A stretch of 39,487 nucleotides of DNA from NCBI GenBank assembly GCA_047974415.1, contig JBKECH010000167.1, forward strand, positions 1 through 39,487, written 5' to 3'. The notes under the pieces are model-generated. The model was not told the DNA's origin and did no database searches. It saw only the letters and a list, made by a program, of their open reading frames with translations. Origin of the DNA: JBKEAJ01 sp047974415. Lineage in GTDB: Bacteria; Bacteroidota; Bacteroidia; Bacteroidales; Prolixibacteraceae. This document shows, in pieces, positions 1 through 7,849 of this stretch. Each line of letters begins with the position of its first letter. The first letter of the stretch is position 1. A program made the translations under genes and the position numbers.

Positions 1-90
1 CATTCCAAATCAAAAACTTTAACCCTATTTACCTTGCACAGACCTCAAAATATTAATAATTTTAACAATGTTCGCCCTGCGCAGATCCTA

Positions 91-145
91 AACTTCCAAC
101 AATTCAACCTTCAACAATTAAACCCTAAACCTTCAACAATTAAAC
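91..145. repeat. Degenerate AT-rich short repeats, block 1
   Basis: Variants of CAACAATTAAAC and CAATTCAACC follow one another three to four times. The same motif returns in a second block at 848-932. The units are imperfect and no unit length is strictly kept, so this is simple-sequence-like DNA, not an ordered array. Confidence 0.5.
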
Positions 146-590
146 AGATTAATCCCCGATGGGGAAGCTATGCGTGGAAATTTTCATGCTAGTAAGATTA
201 ATTGCCTACGGCAAAGCTAAAATAACTACCCACTACAAACGACATAGAGCCAATATTTACGAGTTTTTAGAAGAGCCTGAAGCCTGCTGGAAAGCAGGAT
301 CATATCAAAATAGAATGAGATATCAAAATTCTTTATTCCCCGAAATGGAGGGGGCTTACTTTTGAAAAGACGGATAACGAACATTGATTATGTGAAAGTT
401 ACGAAAGATATATTGACTGAATTTTATTTTAGCGGACAGTAGTGAATTTTAACCTACTCTTTTTTTACAGACTTTCGGTTCTCTCTGTTTTGTTTTCGTT
501 GTATTTATTACCGCAACAAAGTCAAGTAAAGAAAGCATCGCTTTTTGGCGCTTATGCATGACCTGCATAAATTCATGTGCGAAAATCCAT

Positions 591-655
591 TTTGTTTGAA
601 CCCGAAACATGCATCAGCCTACCTATTACGTGCCCAACCCCTTCAAAACAAAGAT
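591..655. repeat. Family C fold-back repeat, partial copy (C4)
   Basis: The order of motifs, TTTGAACCCG then ATGCATCAG then CTTCAAAACAAAG, matches the left arm of the fuller copy at 5498-5667. No matching right arm was found, so this is a single-arm remnant. Confidence 0.4.
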
Positions 656-686
656 ATTGCCAGCTTTAAATGCAACTGTTAGTCTC

Positions 687-711
687 AGACGCAATGCATT
701 GCGTCTCTACC
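687..711. repeat. REP-like palindrome
   Basis: Bases 687-706 (AGACGCAATGCATTGCGTCT) are a perfect 20-bp palindrome, followed by CTAC. Related palindromes occur at 10210-10238 and about 31304-31323. The shape recalls the GTAGAGACG...CGTCTCTAC palindromes that are dispersed in several phyla; that similarity is from memory and was not searched. Confidence 0.6.
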
Positions 712-743
712 TCACTGTCACGATTAAACCCTAAACAAACAAT

Positions 744-761
744 AACACCCCTTCGGGGTTG
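744..761. other. Short hairpin with TTCG loop
   Basis: AACACCCCTTCGGGGTTG can fold into a stem of about six pairs with a TTCG tetraloop. No T-run follows, and no gene ends nearby, so it is not called a terminator. Confidence 0.4.
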
Positions 762-777
762 AAAGGCAGATGGTTAA

Positions 778-838
778 ATAAAACTTCCATGCAGTAAGCT
801 ATAGGCTGTAAGCCTAACTACACACAGCGGATGATTAT
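778..838 (+). repeat. Family A repeat, truncated copy (A1)
   Basis: It carries the first hairpin (TAAGCTATAGGCTGTAAGCC) and the core ACACAGCGGATGATTA of family A, but stops after the core and lacks the second hairpin and the start-codon end. It points the same way as the protease gene 300 bases downstream. The core reads AGCGGATG where intact copies have AGGAGGATG. Confidence 0.6.
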
Positions 839-847
839 AGACTCTAA

Positions 848-932
848 ACGGTTGAGCAATTCAACCCTTCAACGGTTAAACGATTAAACAAGCCAACGAT
901 TCAACCCTAAACTTTAAACAATTAAACGGTTA
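848..932. repeat. Degenerate AT-rich short repeats, block 2
   Basis: Repeated variants of CAATTCAACC, GGTTAAACGATTAAAC and CAATTAAACGG, of the same kind as block 1 at 91-145. Confidence 0.5.
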
Positions 933-1142
933 ATTCATAATAATTTCTTAGATTTGTCAAAGAAGTATTTAAAGCTCCCCAAATAAGAGTCTTTAGATAT
1001 TAAGTACAAAAAAAAAACTTACATATTAGAGAAATACTGCAAAGAGTATCACCTTGCAATTAGTTCCGAACACTCTTGAGTGTTGCAATGAATTTACTGA
1101 GGAGGGGAAAACTTTGGGGATCAGAATATAACTTAATAGATA

Positions 1143-3281
1143 ATGAGACGACACCTTCTGACAGCCATTTTTTGTGTATTTATATACGCCCTTTCTTATG
1201 CACAAATAAGAAAAGATGGAATCCCTCAGATTATACTCAAAAAGAAGATTATCAACAGATCCAATCTTTACCAAACAGCAGATATTCCAAGTCAATTTAA
1301 GAACTTCAGAATATCGGATAAACACCTTAAAAGACGGAAGTCCTTACAATTTGCCTATCCATTCTACGCCAATCTGACCCCAAACAATTCTGGAAGATGG
1401 CAACAAGGTAGTGGCACTACGGAAATATGGACACTGGAAATAAAATCAGCAGATGCAAAATCAATAAACCTGATCATAGATAGTTTCCACATGCCTCCCT
1501 CTGCAAAGCTATATGTATGGGGAAACGAAGAAGATCTCCCAAATGGGTATATAGGCGCGCACAATAATAATGGCAGCAAAACGCTGGCAGTATTGCCCAC
1601 CAAAGGAGATATTATAAATATACAACTAGAAGTCGAATATAAAGAAAAAGACAGATGCTCTTTACATATTTCACAAATATCTCACGACTATTACGGAGTA
1701 TTCAATATATTAAAACGCTTATCAGGCAGTTGCGAAATAAACTCCAACTGCAATACCGAGGAGCAATGGGTAAAATCTAAAAAGGCTATTTGTCAGATGA
1801 TTATAGAAGGCATATCATTGTGCACGGGAACAGTAATGAATAACACAAATAATGACTTCACTCCTTATGTTCTCACTGCCAACCATTGCTATGAAGGGGA
1901 AAATATAGCACAGAGAACCTTATACATTTTCATGAAAGAAAGCCCCAACTGCGTTGAGTTAAGTGCTAACAGAATGAACTCAATATCAGGAGGGATATAT
2001 AAGGCCAACTCTGTAAAGCAAGATTACTATCTGACAGAGATAAACAAAAAAATACCCATACATTTTCAGACATACTACTCAGGATGGACTAGAGAAAAAA
2101 GTATCTCAAACAATAATGCTTGCATACATCACCCTCAAGGAGATAAAAAAAAGATTTCGATATCCTTGCAAGCTCCTACTATCGAGGCCTACACGGATTC
2201 CGAACTAACTGTAAATCATGCATGGCAAATAAAACAATGGAACTCAGGAACAACAGAAGGAGGCTCTTCGGGGGCAGGACTGTTCGACAATCTTGGATAC
2301 TACAGAGGCTCGCTCATTGGCGGAGATGCAAGTTGCTCAAACCCCGTATTCGATTTCTTTTCTGCCTTCTATAAAAACTGGGATTTTGAAACCGTCAGCT
2401 CAATGCAATTAAAATATTGGTTAGATCCTCTCGGAATTGACCCAACAACATTAGATGGTAAATTCTATGACGACAATACTTGCAATACGGAAACAAATAG
2501 CTCCCCTAGCGATACAATATGTAACTCTCCATTAGGAACGTCCTCCCACATTGCCGGAACCAACAACATGAACGTAACCGAAATAGTAGAGAAATTTCAA
2601 GTCAACACAAAAACACCAATATACCAAGTGCTTATAGGGACAAAAAATGCCGATGCCGTGTATAGCAACAATGTCACATTAAACATATATGACGAAAAAG
2701 ATGGCCTGCCAGGAAACCTCTTATACTCGCAAGTATTCTCAATTGCCAACCTAGAAAGAAACTCGTGGCATAGTTTTAGTCTCAGCAAGAAAATAGAGGT
2801 GTCAGAAACTTTCTTTGTAGGCTTCGACATAACGCAACTGAACTATGCAAGGGCAGAACTATCTGTACTAACTACAAGCCTACCTAAAAATCGGAGTAGC
2901 ACCTTCTACTACAAACGATTGAACAAGTGGAACACATACTACTCTAGCGATGGCAAGCCAAGATCTCTACTCATAGGTATAAACCAATGTAGCAACATCT
3001 TAAACGACATCGACAGCACGAACACAAACAAAAAAACAAACATAGATATTTATCCCAATCCTATTTCCAATGTAATGTACATCAAGAGTGACAAAGAAGT
3101 AACCCAAATTGAAGTAATAGACCTATCTGGCAGAATCATCGAAACCTCGACATCAATAGGATACCTAAATGACGACTTATCCATATTTGATATGAGCTCA
3201 ATACCAAACGGACTTTACATACTTGCTGTATCAAACAAAAAGGCACGCAGATATTTTAAAATAATAGTAAATCATCGGTAA
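1143..3281 (+). CDS. Secreted trypsin-like (lysyl endopeptidase-like) serine protease with T9SS sorting domain
   Basis: This 712-residue protein is predicted to be an extracellular endopeptidase. A signal peptide covers about residues 1-20 (ends ALSYA|Q). The middle part resembles S1-family lysyl endopeptidases of Bacteroidota: the catalytic His is in LTANHC (H248), the likely Asp in KQDYYLTEI (D294), and the Ser in EGGSSGAG (S376). Several Cys pairs suggest disulfides, as expected outside the cell. About residues 465-620 form a further beta-rich region of unknown role. The last 80 residues are a type A T9SS C-terminal domain, with IDIYPNPISN near 630 and NGLYIL...KIIV at the end, so secretion and surface attachment by the type IX system are likely. 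It stands alone on its strand after the gene-free region. The triad assignment and family are firm; substrate specificity is not known. Confidence 0.88.
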   Translation: MRRHLLTAIFCVFIYALSYAQIRKDGIPQIILKKKIINRSNLYQTADIPSQFKNFRISDKHLKRRKSLQFAYPFYANLTPNNSGRWQQGSGTTEIWTLEIKSADAKSINLIIDSFHMPPSAKLYVWGNEEDLPNGYIGAHNNNGSKTLAVLPTKGDIINIQLEVEYKEKDRCSLHISQISHDYYGVFNILKRLSGSCEINSNCNTEEQWVKSKKAICQMIIEGISLCTGTVMNNTNNDFTPYVLTANHCYEGENIAQRTLYIFMKESPNCVELSANRMNSISGGIYKANSVKQDYYLTEINKKIPIHFQTYYSGWTREKSISNNNACIHHPQGDKKKISISLQAPTIEAYTDSELTVNHAWQIKQWNSGTTEGGSSGAGLFDNLGYYRGSLIGGDASCSNPVFDFFSAFYKNWDFETVSSMQLKYWLDPLGIDPTTLDGKFYDDNTCNTETNSSPSDTICNSPLGTSSHIAGTNNMNVTEIVEKFQVNTKTPIYQVLIGTKNADAVYSNNVTLNIYDEKDGLPGNLLYSQVFSIANLERNSWHSFSLSKKIEVSETFFVGFDITQLNYARAELSVLTTSLPKNRSSTFYYKRLNKWNTYYSSDGKPRSLLIGINQCSNILNDIDSTNTNKKTNIDIYPNPISNVMYIKSDKEVTQIEVIDLSGRIIETSTSIGYLNDDLSIFDMSSIPNGLYILAVSNKKARRYFKIIVNHR

Positions 3282-3466
3282 TCACGAAACTATATAAAGC
3301 CATTGATTAGCAACAAAATCTTAAACAGGTGAAACCTCCATGCAGTAGGATTATTAAAAAGCAGCAAAAGCCTACAGTTTATTGCATACAGCTTAAACAA
3401 GCCATGAAAACAAAACTTTCACACAGGAAGCAAGCGATATGTGGAAATTAATAACAAAATACTAAA
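3282..3466. other. Intergenic region with degraded family A repeat
   Basis: The gap between the protease and the Nif3-like gene is mostly a degraded family A copy (3321-3410) plus about 55 bases of leader. No terminator hairpin was seen. Confidence 0.5.
3321..3410 (+). repeat. Family A repeat, degraded copy (A2)
   Basis: The left end (GGTGAAACCTCCATGCAGTAGG), the inner CAGCAAAAGC and the right end (TTATTGCATACAGCTTAAAC, then ATGAAAAC) are kept in order, while the first hairpin and the AGGAGGATG core are lost. It points the same way as the Nif3-like gene that starts 56 bases later. Confidence 0.55.
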
Positions 3467-4564
3467 ATGAAAGTAAAAGACATAGTAGATTCGATAAGCA
3501 AATTTGCACCAGAAACGTACCAAGAGACATGGGACAACATCGGGCTTCTTGTAGGTAATAAAGACATGGAAGCATCTGGAATACTGATAACTCTAGATGT
3601 TACAGAAGACCTAATTGACGAAGCCATTGCAAAAAGTGCTAATGTCATAATAGCCCACCACCCTCTAATATTCAAAGGTTTAAAATCCATAACTGGATCA
3701 CATTGGACTGAAAGATGTATTATAAAAGCTATAAAAGAAGACATTGCAATTATTGCTGTCCATACCAATATTGACATAGTGCGAGGTGGCGTGTCATTCA
3801 GGATGGCAGAGAAACTCGGACTGCAAGACATCAATATACTTGGCAAATCAGAAGCAAAATTATTGAAGATTTCGGTATTCGTACCCGAAGCTCACGCCGA
3901 TAAAGTGCGAAATGCAATGTTTGACGCAGAAGCAGGAAATATTGGCAACTACGATTGTTGTAGCTACAACACCAAAGGAATTGGCACATTCAGAGCCAGT
4001 AAAAACACAAAACCCTTCGTGGGCAAGCATGGAGAAGTGCACAAAGAGCCTGAGATACGGATTGAAATTACGATTCCCGAACACCTGAACGAAAAAGTCA
4101 TAACAGCCATGCTCGCATCCCACCCATACGAAGAAGTAGCATACGACATATACACAATGAATAACAAGAATCCACACATCGGATTTGGAGTTATTGGAGT
4201 TATGGACGGAGACTATTCGGAACGAGATTTTATGTTGAAGCTAAAAGAATGTTTTAATTGCGTCGCAATAAAGCACACCAAACTCCTACACAAAAGTATT
4301 AATAAAGTAGCTCTCTGTGGAGGGGCGGGCAGCTTTCTACTTCCCAATGCCATAGCTAAAGGTGCAGACATCTATGTAAGCGGAGACTTTAAGTATCATG
4401 ATTTCTTCGAGGCTGACAACAACATTATTATTGCCGATATAGGACATTATGAAAGCGAACAGTACACAAAAGAAATTTTACATGAGATTGTTACAAGAAA
4501 TTTTCCTAACTTTGCCGTTCATATTGCGGATACTGTAACAAATCCTGCACAAACATTTGTATAA
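3467..4564 (+). CDS. Nif3-like dinuclear metal centre protein (YbgI/YqfO family)
   Basis: A 365-residue member of the NIF3 family, annotated in databases as GTP cyclohydrolase 1 type 2 homologue, although the true activity is unsettled. Metal ligands expected from E. coli YbgI are visible: H64 and H65 in AHHPLIF, D103 in HTNIDIV, and H327 and E331 in GHYESE. The length fits the long form, with a CutA/PII-like insertion (about residues 125-230) between the two NIF3 halves. Family members form hexameric rings in the cytoplasm. The next gene starts 22 bases after this stop and encodes the coiled-coil zinc-ribbon protein usually found beside it in Bacteroidota, so the two are likely one operon. 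Function is inferred from the family only. Confidence 0.93.
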   Translation: MKVKDIVDSISKFAPETYQETWDNIGLLVGNKDMEASGILITLDVTEDLIDEAIAKSANVIIAHHPLIFKGLKSITGSHWTERCIIKAIKEDIAIIAVHTNIDIVRGGVSFRMAEKLGLQDINILGKSEAKLLKISVFVPEAHADKVRNAMFDAEAGNIGNYDCCSYNTKGIGTFRASKNTKPFVGKHGEVHKEPEIRIEITIPEHLNEKVITAMLASHPYEEVAYDIYTMNNKNPHIGFGVIGVMDGDYSERDFMLKLKECFNCVAIKHTKLLHKSINKVALCGGAGSFLLPNAIAKGADIYVSGDFKYHDFFEADNNIIIADIGHYESEQYTKEILHEIVTRNFPNFAVHIADTVTNPAQTFV

Positions 4565-4586
4565 CAAAAAAAATACGATAATAAAA

Positions 4587-5354
4587 ATGGCTAAGACTCA
4601 AAAAAAGGAATTGTCGGTTGAAGATAAACTAAAAGCAATGTATGACTTGCAGGTCATAATGTCAGAAGTAGACCAAATAAAAGTACTAAGAGGTGAGCTC
4701 CCTCTTGAAGTTACCGACCTTGAAGACGAAATTGAGGGCTTGGAAACAAGAATAAGCAAAATAGCAGAAAACATCACTACTTTACAAGCTGATTCAACCT
4801 CCAAGAAAAATACAATTGAAGAATCAAAAGTACTCGTAAAAAAATATACGGAGCAACAAGACAACGTGAGAAACAACAGAGAATTTGACTCATTCACTAA
4901 GGAAATAGAATACCAAAACCTTGAAATACAACTAGCCGAAAAACACCTCGGCAAATACACCAAAGATCTTGAAGAGTTAAACCAAAAGCTTACCGAGGCT
5001 AAAGACGCTCTAAAAGACAGAAAAGCCGAACTAAAAGACAAAAAAGGAGAACTCGAAAATATTACATCCGAAACTGAGAAAGACGAAAAGAAACTGAAAA
5101 AAAGTGCTGAGAAAATCGAATCTAAGATTGAAGATCGATTGCTCACTGCTTTTAAACGCATCCGAAAAAATGCAAAAAATGGTATTGCCGTTGCCACTGT
5201 CGAGCGTGATGCGTGCGGAGGTTGCTTCAATAGAATTACACCTCAACGTCAATTAGATGTAGCCCTGCACACCAAAATTATTGTTTGTGAATACTGCGGA
5301 AGAATACTTGTTGACAAAGAGATATCTGGCGATATTGAAAGTGTAGAAGAATAG
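4587..5354 (+). CDS. Coiled-coil protein with C-terminal C4 zinc ribbon
   Basis: This 255-residue protein has a long charged coiled coil (about residues 10-195) followed by a four-cysteine zinc ribbon (C210, C213 in ACGGC and C234, C237 in CEYC). It belongs to the zinc-ribbon family that is often annotated as a putative nucleic-acid-binding or transcriptional protein. The start at 4587 (MAKTQKKEL) is preferred over an in-frame ATG at 4557, because the latter overlaps the Nif3-like gene and adds an unusual extension. It ends 20 bases before a strong terminator and is probably the last gene of the Nif3 operon. The pairing with Nif3 is conserved in the phylum, which suggests a shared process, but that process is not known. 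Confidence 0.88.
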   Translation: MAKTQKKELSVEDKLKAMYDLQVIMSEVDQIKVLRGELPLEVTDLEDEIEGLETRISKIAENITTLQADSTSKKNTIEESKVLVKKYTEQQDNVRNNREFDSFTKEIEYQNLEIQLAEKHLGKYTKDLEELNQKLTEAKDALKDRKAELKDKKGELENITSETEKDEKKLKKSAEKIESKIEDRLLTAFKRIRKNAKNGIAVATVERDACGGCFNRITPQRQLDVALHTKIIVCEYCGRILVDKEISGDIESVEE

Positions 5355-5375
5355 ATGTCGCCTGCCTAAAATCCT

Positions 5376-5412
5376 AAAAAGAGGTTGGCGTTTTGCGCCA
5401 ACCTCTTTTTTT
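5376..5412 (+). terminator. Rho-independent terminator of the Nif3/zinc-ribbon operon
   Basis: A ten-pair stem (GAGGTTGGCG at 5381-5390, CGCCAACCTC at 5396-5405) with loop TTTTG is preceded by five A and followed by seven T. It lies 22 bases after the zinc-ribbon gene. Confidence 0.93.
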
Positions 5413-5497
5413 AGTACTCTATATCGCTTGCAGTGGGCGCATGAAAATTTTGGGAACTACTTTTATATCCATCGTGCACCTCGTGTGCCATAGTTTG

Positions 5498-5667
5498 TTT
5501 TAACCCAGATATACATTAGGACAGTAGCGAGGGCTTCAAACTCTTCAAAACAAGGTTTTCGGAGAACGAAGCGTAGCACCGCTACGGAGAGTAAAAAACA
5601 GCTAAGCATTTGTTCTGAAGAGCTTTGGATTCGTAATAGGCAAACTAGTGCATATTATAGGTTAAAA
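5498..5667. repeat. Family C fold-back element, full copy (C1)
   Basis: The left end TTTTAACCCAGATATACATT and the right end (CATATTATAGGTTAAAA) are imperfect inverted repeats. The likeness continues inward through GGGCTTCAAACTCTTCAAAACAA on the left and TTGTTCTGAAGAGCTTTGG on the right, so each arm is about 60-70 bases. The middle has GAACGAAGCGTAGCACCGCTA, which recurs in copy C2. No coding capacity is seen. Confidence 0.65.
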
Positions 5668-5709
5668 TCCGCTCTCACTATTCGACATAGAACCAAGGAA
5701 GACTATCTA

Positions 5710-5831
5710 GAGTCTGTCTATAAAGTCCAATATCTGCGTTATGCTCACTTTGCGAATTAGTCATTTACACAAGTAAACTCCCAATCCACCAAGTTTCGCA
5801 AGCCTTGATCTTTAACATTATGGACAGACAC
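5710..5831. mobile_element. Family B MITE, copy B1
   Basis: A 122-bp element with inverted ends: GAGTCTGTCTATAAAG on the left, and GTGTCTGTCCATAATG when the right end is read on the other strand (13 of 16 match). It is flanked by identical direct repeats TATCTA at 5704-5709 and 5832-5837. The right duplication contains the stop codon of the hexokinase gene (CTA at 5835-5837). No open frame of note lies inside, so transposition would depend on a transposase encoded elsewhere. Confidence 0.8.
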
Positions 5832-5834
5832 TAT

Positions 5835-7028
5835 CTACGCCATTGCAACAATAGCCGCTCCTATAAGATTAGCATTCTCTACTCGTTGTATGTCGAACTG
5901 TACGTTGCTATAGTGCATGTGGTCCAGTAGGTCGCGAAGATACTTCTTAACCATCTTATTGTAGTCTTTATATTCTGACAAATGAGACCAGAAAAGACTA
6001 CCTTCGGCAACAATTAGAACTCTGTATGTGCGATCTGTAGGAGGATTACCACTTAATATCAACCCCGCAATTGTTGACGCCACAAGTTTGGCAGAGCGTT
6101 TATATGCATCCTGGGAAAGCTCGACTGCCTCGGTATCAAATTTTTTGGGATTGTCGATAACATAAGACATGTATTTACCATCGGTGTGCTCATCAAATTT
6201 GTCGGGGAAAGCTGCATTTAGCAATCTTCCAACGAACATTCCAGACACAGCTTTTTCAAACTTCTGTTTACCCTTATTTGAAGACTTATCGTCTACAATT
6301 TTGTCAAGTTCCGTAAGTACGTCAGGAGTGAAATTGCCAGATTCTAGGTTTATAGGTAATATTCCTTCCCACGATTCTATATCTTTATTTATTCTTGATG
6401 TATGGAAGAAAGTTGCCATGTTAGTTCCCGTCCCTACAATTAACCCGATGTAAGAATCAAAACCAGGGAGGGTTTTCCCTGCAAATAGAGTAGTGATAGT
6501 GTCGTTTGCAACTTTAATATCGGAAAACTTCGATTTGCAATTCTTGTTTAGATAATCCAATAAAGGCTTTCCTATCTTACTTCCTATCAGCTCTGTTATT
6601 GCCAGATCCTTGCTCATCCCTATTCCTATGGCATCTCCATCTTTGAGGCTAGTAGCAGGATACGAATAACAATATCCGATAGGTGTCTCTTCTTCATATC
6701 CTAGCACATTCACCAAACCAGCTATTGCTTTAAAGAGAGCTTCCAACGAACGCGTCTCGCCCAGCTCTGGGTCGAGTTTCTTACCCACTGGTCCATGAGT
6801 TACTACTGCTACACCCTTTTTAAACTCGACTACTGCCACTCTGAGATTTGTGCCTCCGAAGTCAACAACTGTTACAGCTCCATTCAGCTCCCCCTCTATG
6901 GGGGAAACATAAGTAGGTATGCACAGCAACTCTTGCCCCTCTTTGTCAAGACCTTGCAAGACTTTTTCGCAAAATGAATTACTGATGTTTTTCTGCTGTT
7001 TAATATCAAGATTTAGTAAATTACTCAT
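5835..7028 (-). CDS. Hexokinase (eukaryote-like hexokinase family)
   Basis: A 397-residue ATP-dependent sugar kinase that would phosphorylate glucose or a similar hexose in the cytoplasm. The actin-fold ATPase motifs of the hexokinase family are present: phosphate 1 loop DFGGTNLR (56-63), the sugar-binding SYPATS (122-127), catalytic NDT (D176 in VANDTITTLF), the adenosine-side GTGTN (199-203) and NLESGNF (228-234). The length is close to that of one catalytic half of the eukaryotic enzyme and fits the form found in Bacteroidales, not the shorter ROK or Glk kinases. It is transcribed alone. Its TAG stop codon lies within the TATCTA target duplication of MITE B1, so the element landed exactly at the gene end without changing the protein. 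Exact sugar preference cannot be told. Confidence 0.9.
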   Translation of the reverse strand: MSNLLNLDIKQQKNISNSFCEKVLQGLDKEGQELLCIPTYVSPIEGELNGAVTVVDFGGTNLRVAVVEFKKGVAVVTHGPVGKKLDPELGETRSLEALFKAIAGLVNVLGYEEETPIGYCYSYPATSLKDGDAIGIGMSKDLAITELIGSKIGKPLLDYLNKNCKSKFSDIKVANDTITTLFAGKTLPGFDSYIGLIVGTGTNMATFFHTSRINKDIESWEGILPINLESGNFTPDVLTELDKIVDDKSSNKGKQKFEKAVSGMFVGRLLNAAFPDKFDEHTDGKYMSYVIDNPKKFDTEAVELSQDAYKRSAKLVASTIAGLILSGNPPTDRTYRVLIVAEGSLFWSHLSEYKDYNKMVKKYLRDLLDHMHYSNVQFDIQRVENANLIGAAIVAMA

Positions 7029-7264
7029 AATAATATATTGTATTGTTTAATATCTAAGATTAATAATGATGGTACGAATATAGGAATTGTTATTAAAAAA
7101 AAGGCGAATCTCATCTTTTTTTTGGATATTCTTGCAAATTTATATCTCCAATCAGATGCTTTTTACTGATTTTACACTAAAGCACATCCTGACTAAGATG
7201 CTGAATTTAATTAGTTTGCGGTGATAGCTGAGCTCATGTTTTATGAAGAGTTCTCATCATTGCG
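7029..7264. other. Intergenic region between lutC and hexokinase
   Basis: This AT-rich gap must hold the hexokinase promoter (minus strand). A TATATTCG box sits near 7077-7084 on that strand, but without a convincing upstream element. No hairpin terminator for lutC was identified. Confidence 0.3.
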
Positions 7265-7849
7265 TTAGCACAGGATAATGGAAAGACCCTTCGCTCCGTG
7301 TGCTCCAATAACTAGCGACTGTTCGATATCTGCAGTTTTCGAAGGTCCTGAAATAAAAACACCGAAGCCATACTTATTGAACTCTATTTGTTCGTATGCT
7401 TCATGCATGTTGTTTACAATTTTGTTTTTGTCTAAGACCACCACCAGGTATTCAGATATAAAATACACCGCTTTTTGGCGAACATTCTGAGGAATCCAAA
7501 CACATGCATTTTCTGCAACCCCAAGCTCACCTCTTACAATTGCCAGATCCGTTCCGTTCAATTCATGAGGGTCATCTATATTATCTGGGTTTATTGTAGC
7601 AATGCCTATTTCTGTTAGATTCGATGCTATACGTTTTGCTGTAGGATATAAAGATGCCACTTTGTCGTTTAAGTCCTCATTTGGATTAAGAATGTAGGCT
7701 ACACCTCCGACGGCCTTGCATGTCTGAATAAATTTGTCTAATTTATTGTTATATTGTATTACTGCAATGCATTCTATATTAGGCATCTCACGTCGAGTGG
7801 TGATACGTTGCTTTATGTTGTTCAAAATCTCGTCTTTACTACTCATCAT
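7265..7849 (-). CDS. lutC: LutC/YkgG family LUD-domain protein (lactate utilization)
   Basis: A 194-residue LUD-domain protein, the third subunit of the LutABC L-lactate oxidation system. Visible family features are the N-terminal KDEIL...RI helix, GTDLAIVRGELGVAENACVWIP (about 98-120), and a C-terminal FISGPSKTADIEQSLVIGAHG (about 164-184) that ends in the G-A-KG-LSIIL tail typical of LutC. The start overlaps the end of lutB by 11 bases; either ATG at 7849 or 7846 could be used. As the last gene in the run lutA-lutB-lutC it is likely co-translated with lutB. In Bacillus subtilis the complex oxidises L-lactate to pyruvate in the cytoplasm; the same role is inferred here. Confidence 0.9.
   Translation of the reverse strand: MMSSKDEILNNIKQRITTRREMPNIECIAVIQYNNKLDKFIQTCKAVGGVAYILNPNEDLNDKVASLYPTAKRIASNLTEIGIATINPDNIDDPHELNGTDLAIVRGELGVAENACVWIPQNVRQKAVYFISEYLVVVLDKNKIVNNMHEAYEQIEFNKYGFGVFISGPSKTADIEQSLVIGAHGAKGLSIILC

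Larger units (their letters stand above)
1..1142. other. Gene-free repeat-rich region
   Basis: No convincing gene is seen in this 1.1-kb stretch. A 68-codon open frame at 159-365 has no recognisable domain and unusual composition. The region instead holds short degenerate AT-rich repeats (about 91-145 and 848-932), a partial family C fold-back copy (about 591-655), a perfect 20-bp palindrome (687-706), a small UUCG-type hairpin (744-761) and a truncated family A repeat (about 778-838). It reads like a graveyard of small repeats upstream of the T9SS protease gene. Confidence 0.6.

Noticed and set aside
159..365. A 68-codon open frame in the first repeat-rich region
   Set aside because: No family resemblance, and it lies in DNA full of degenerate repeats.
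4598..5230. A 210-codon Ser/Phe-rich open frame on the minus strand
   Set aside because: It is the antisense of the Lys/Glu-rich coiled coil of the zinc-ribbon protein.
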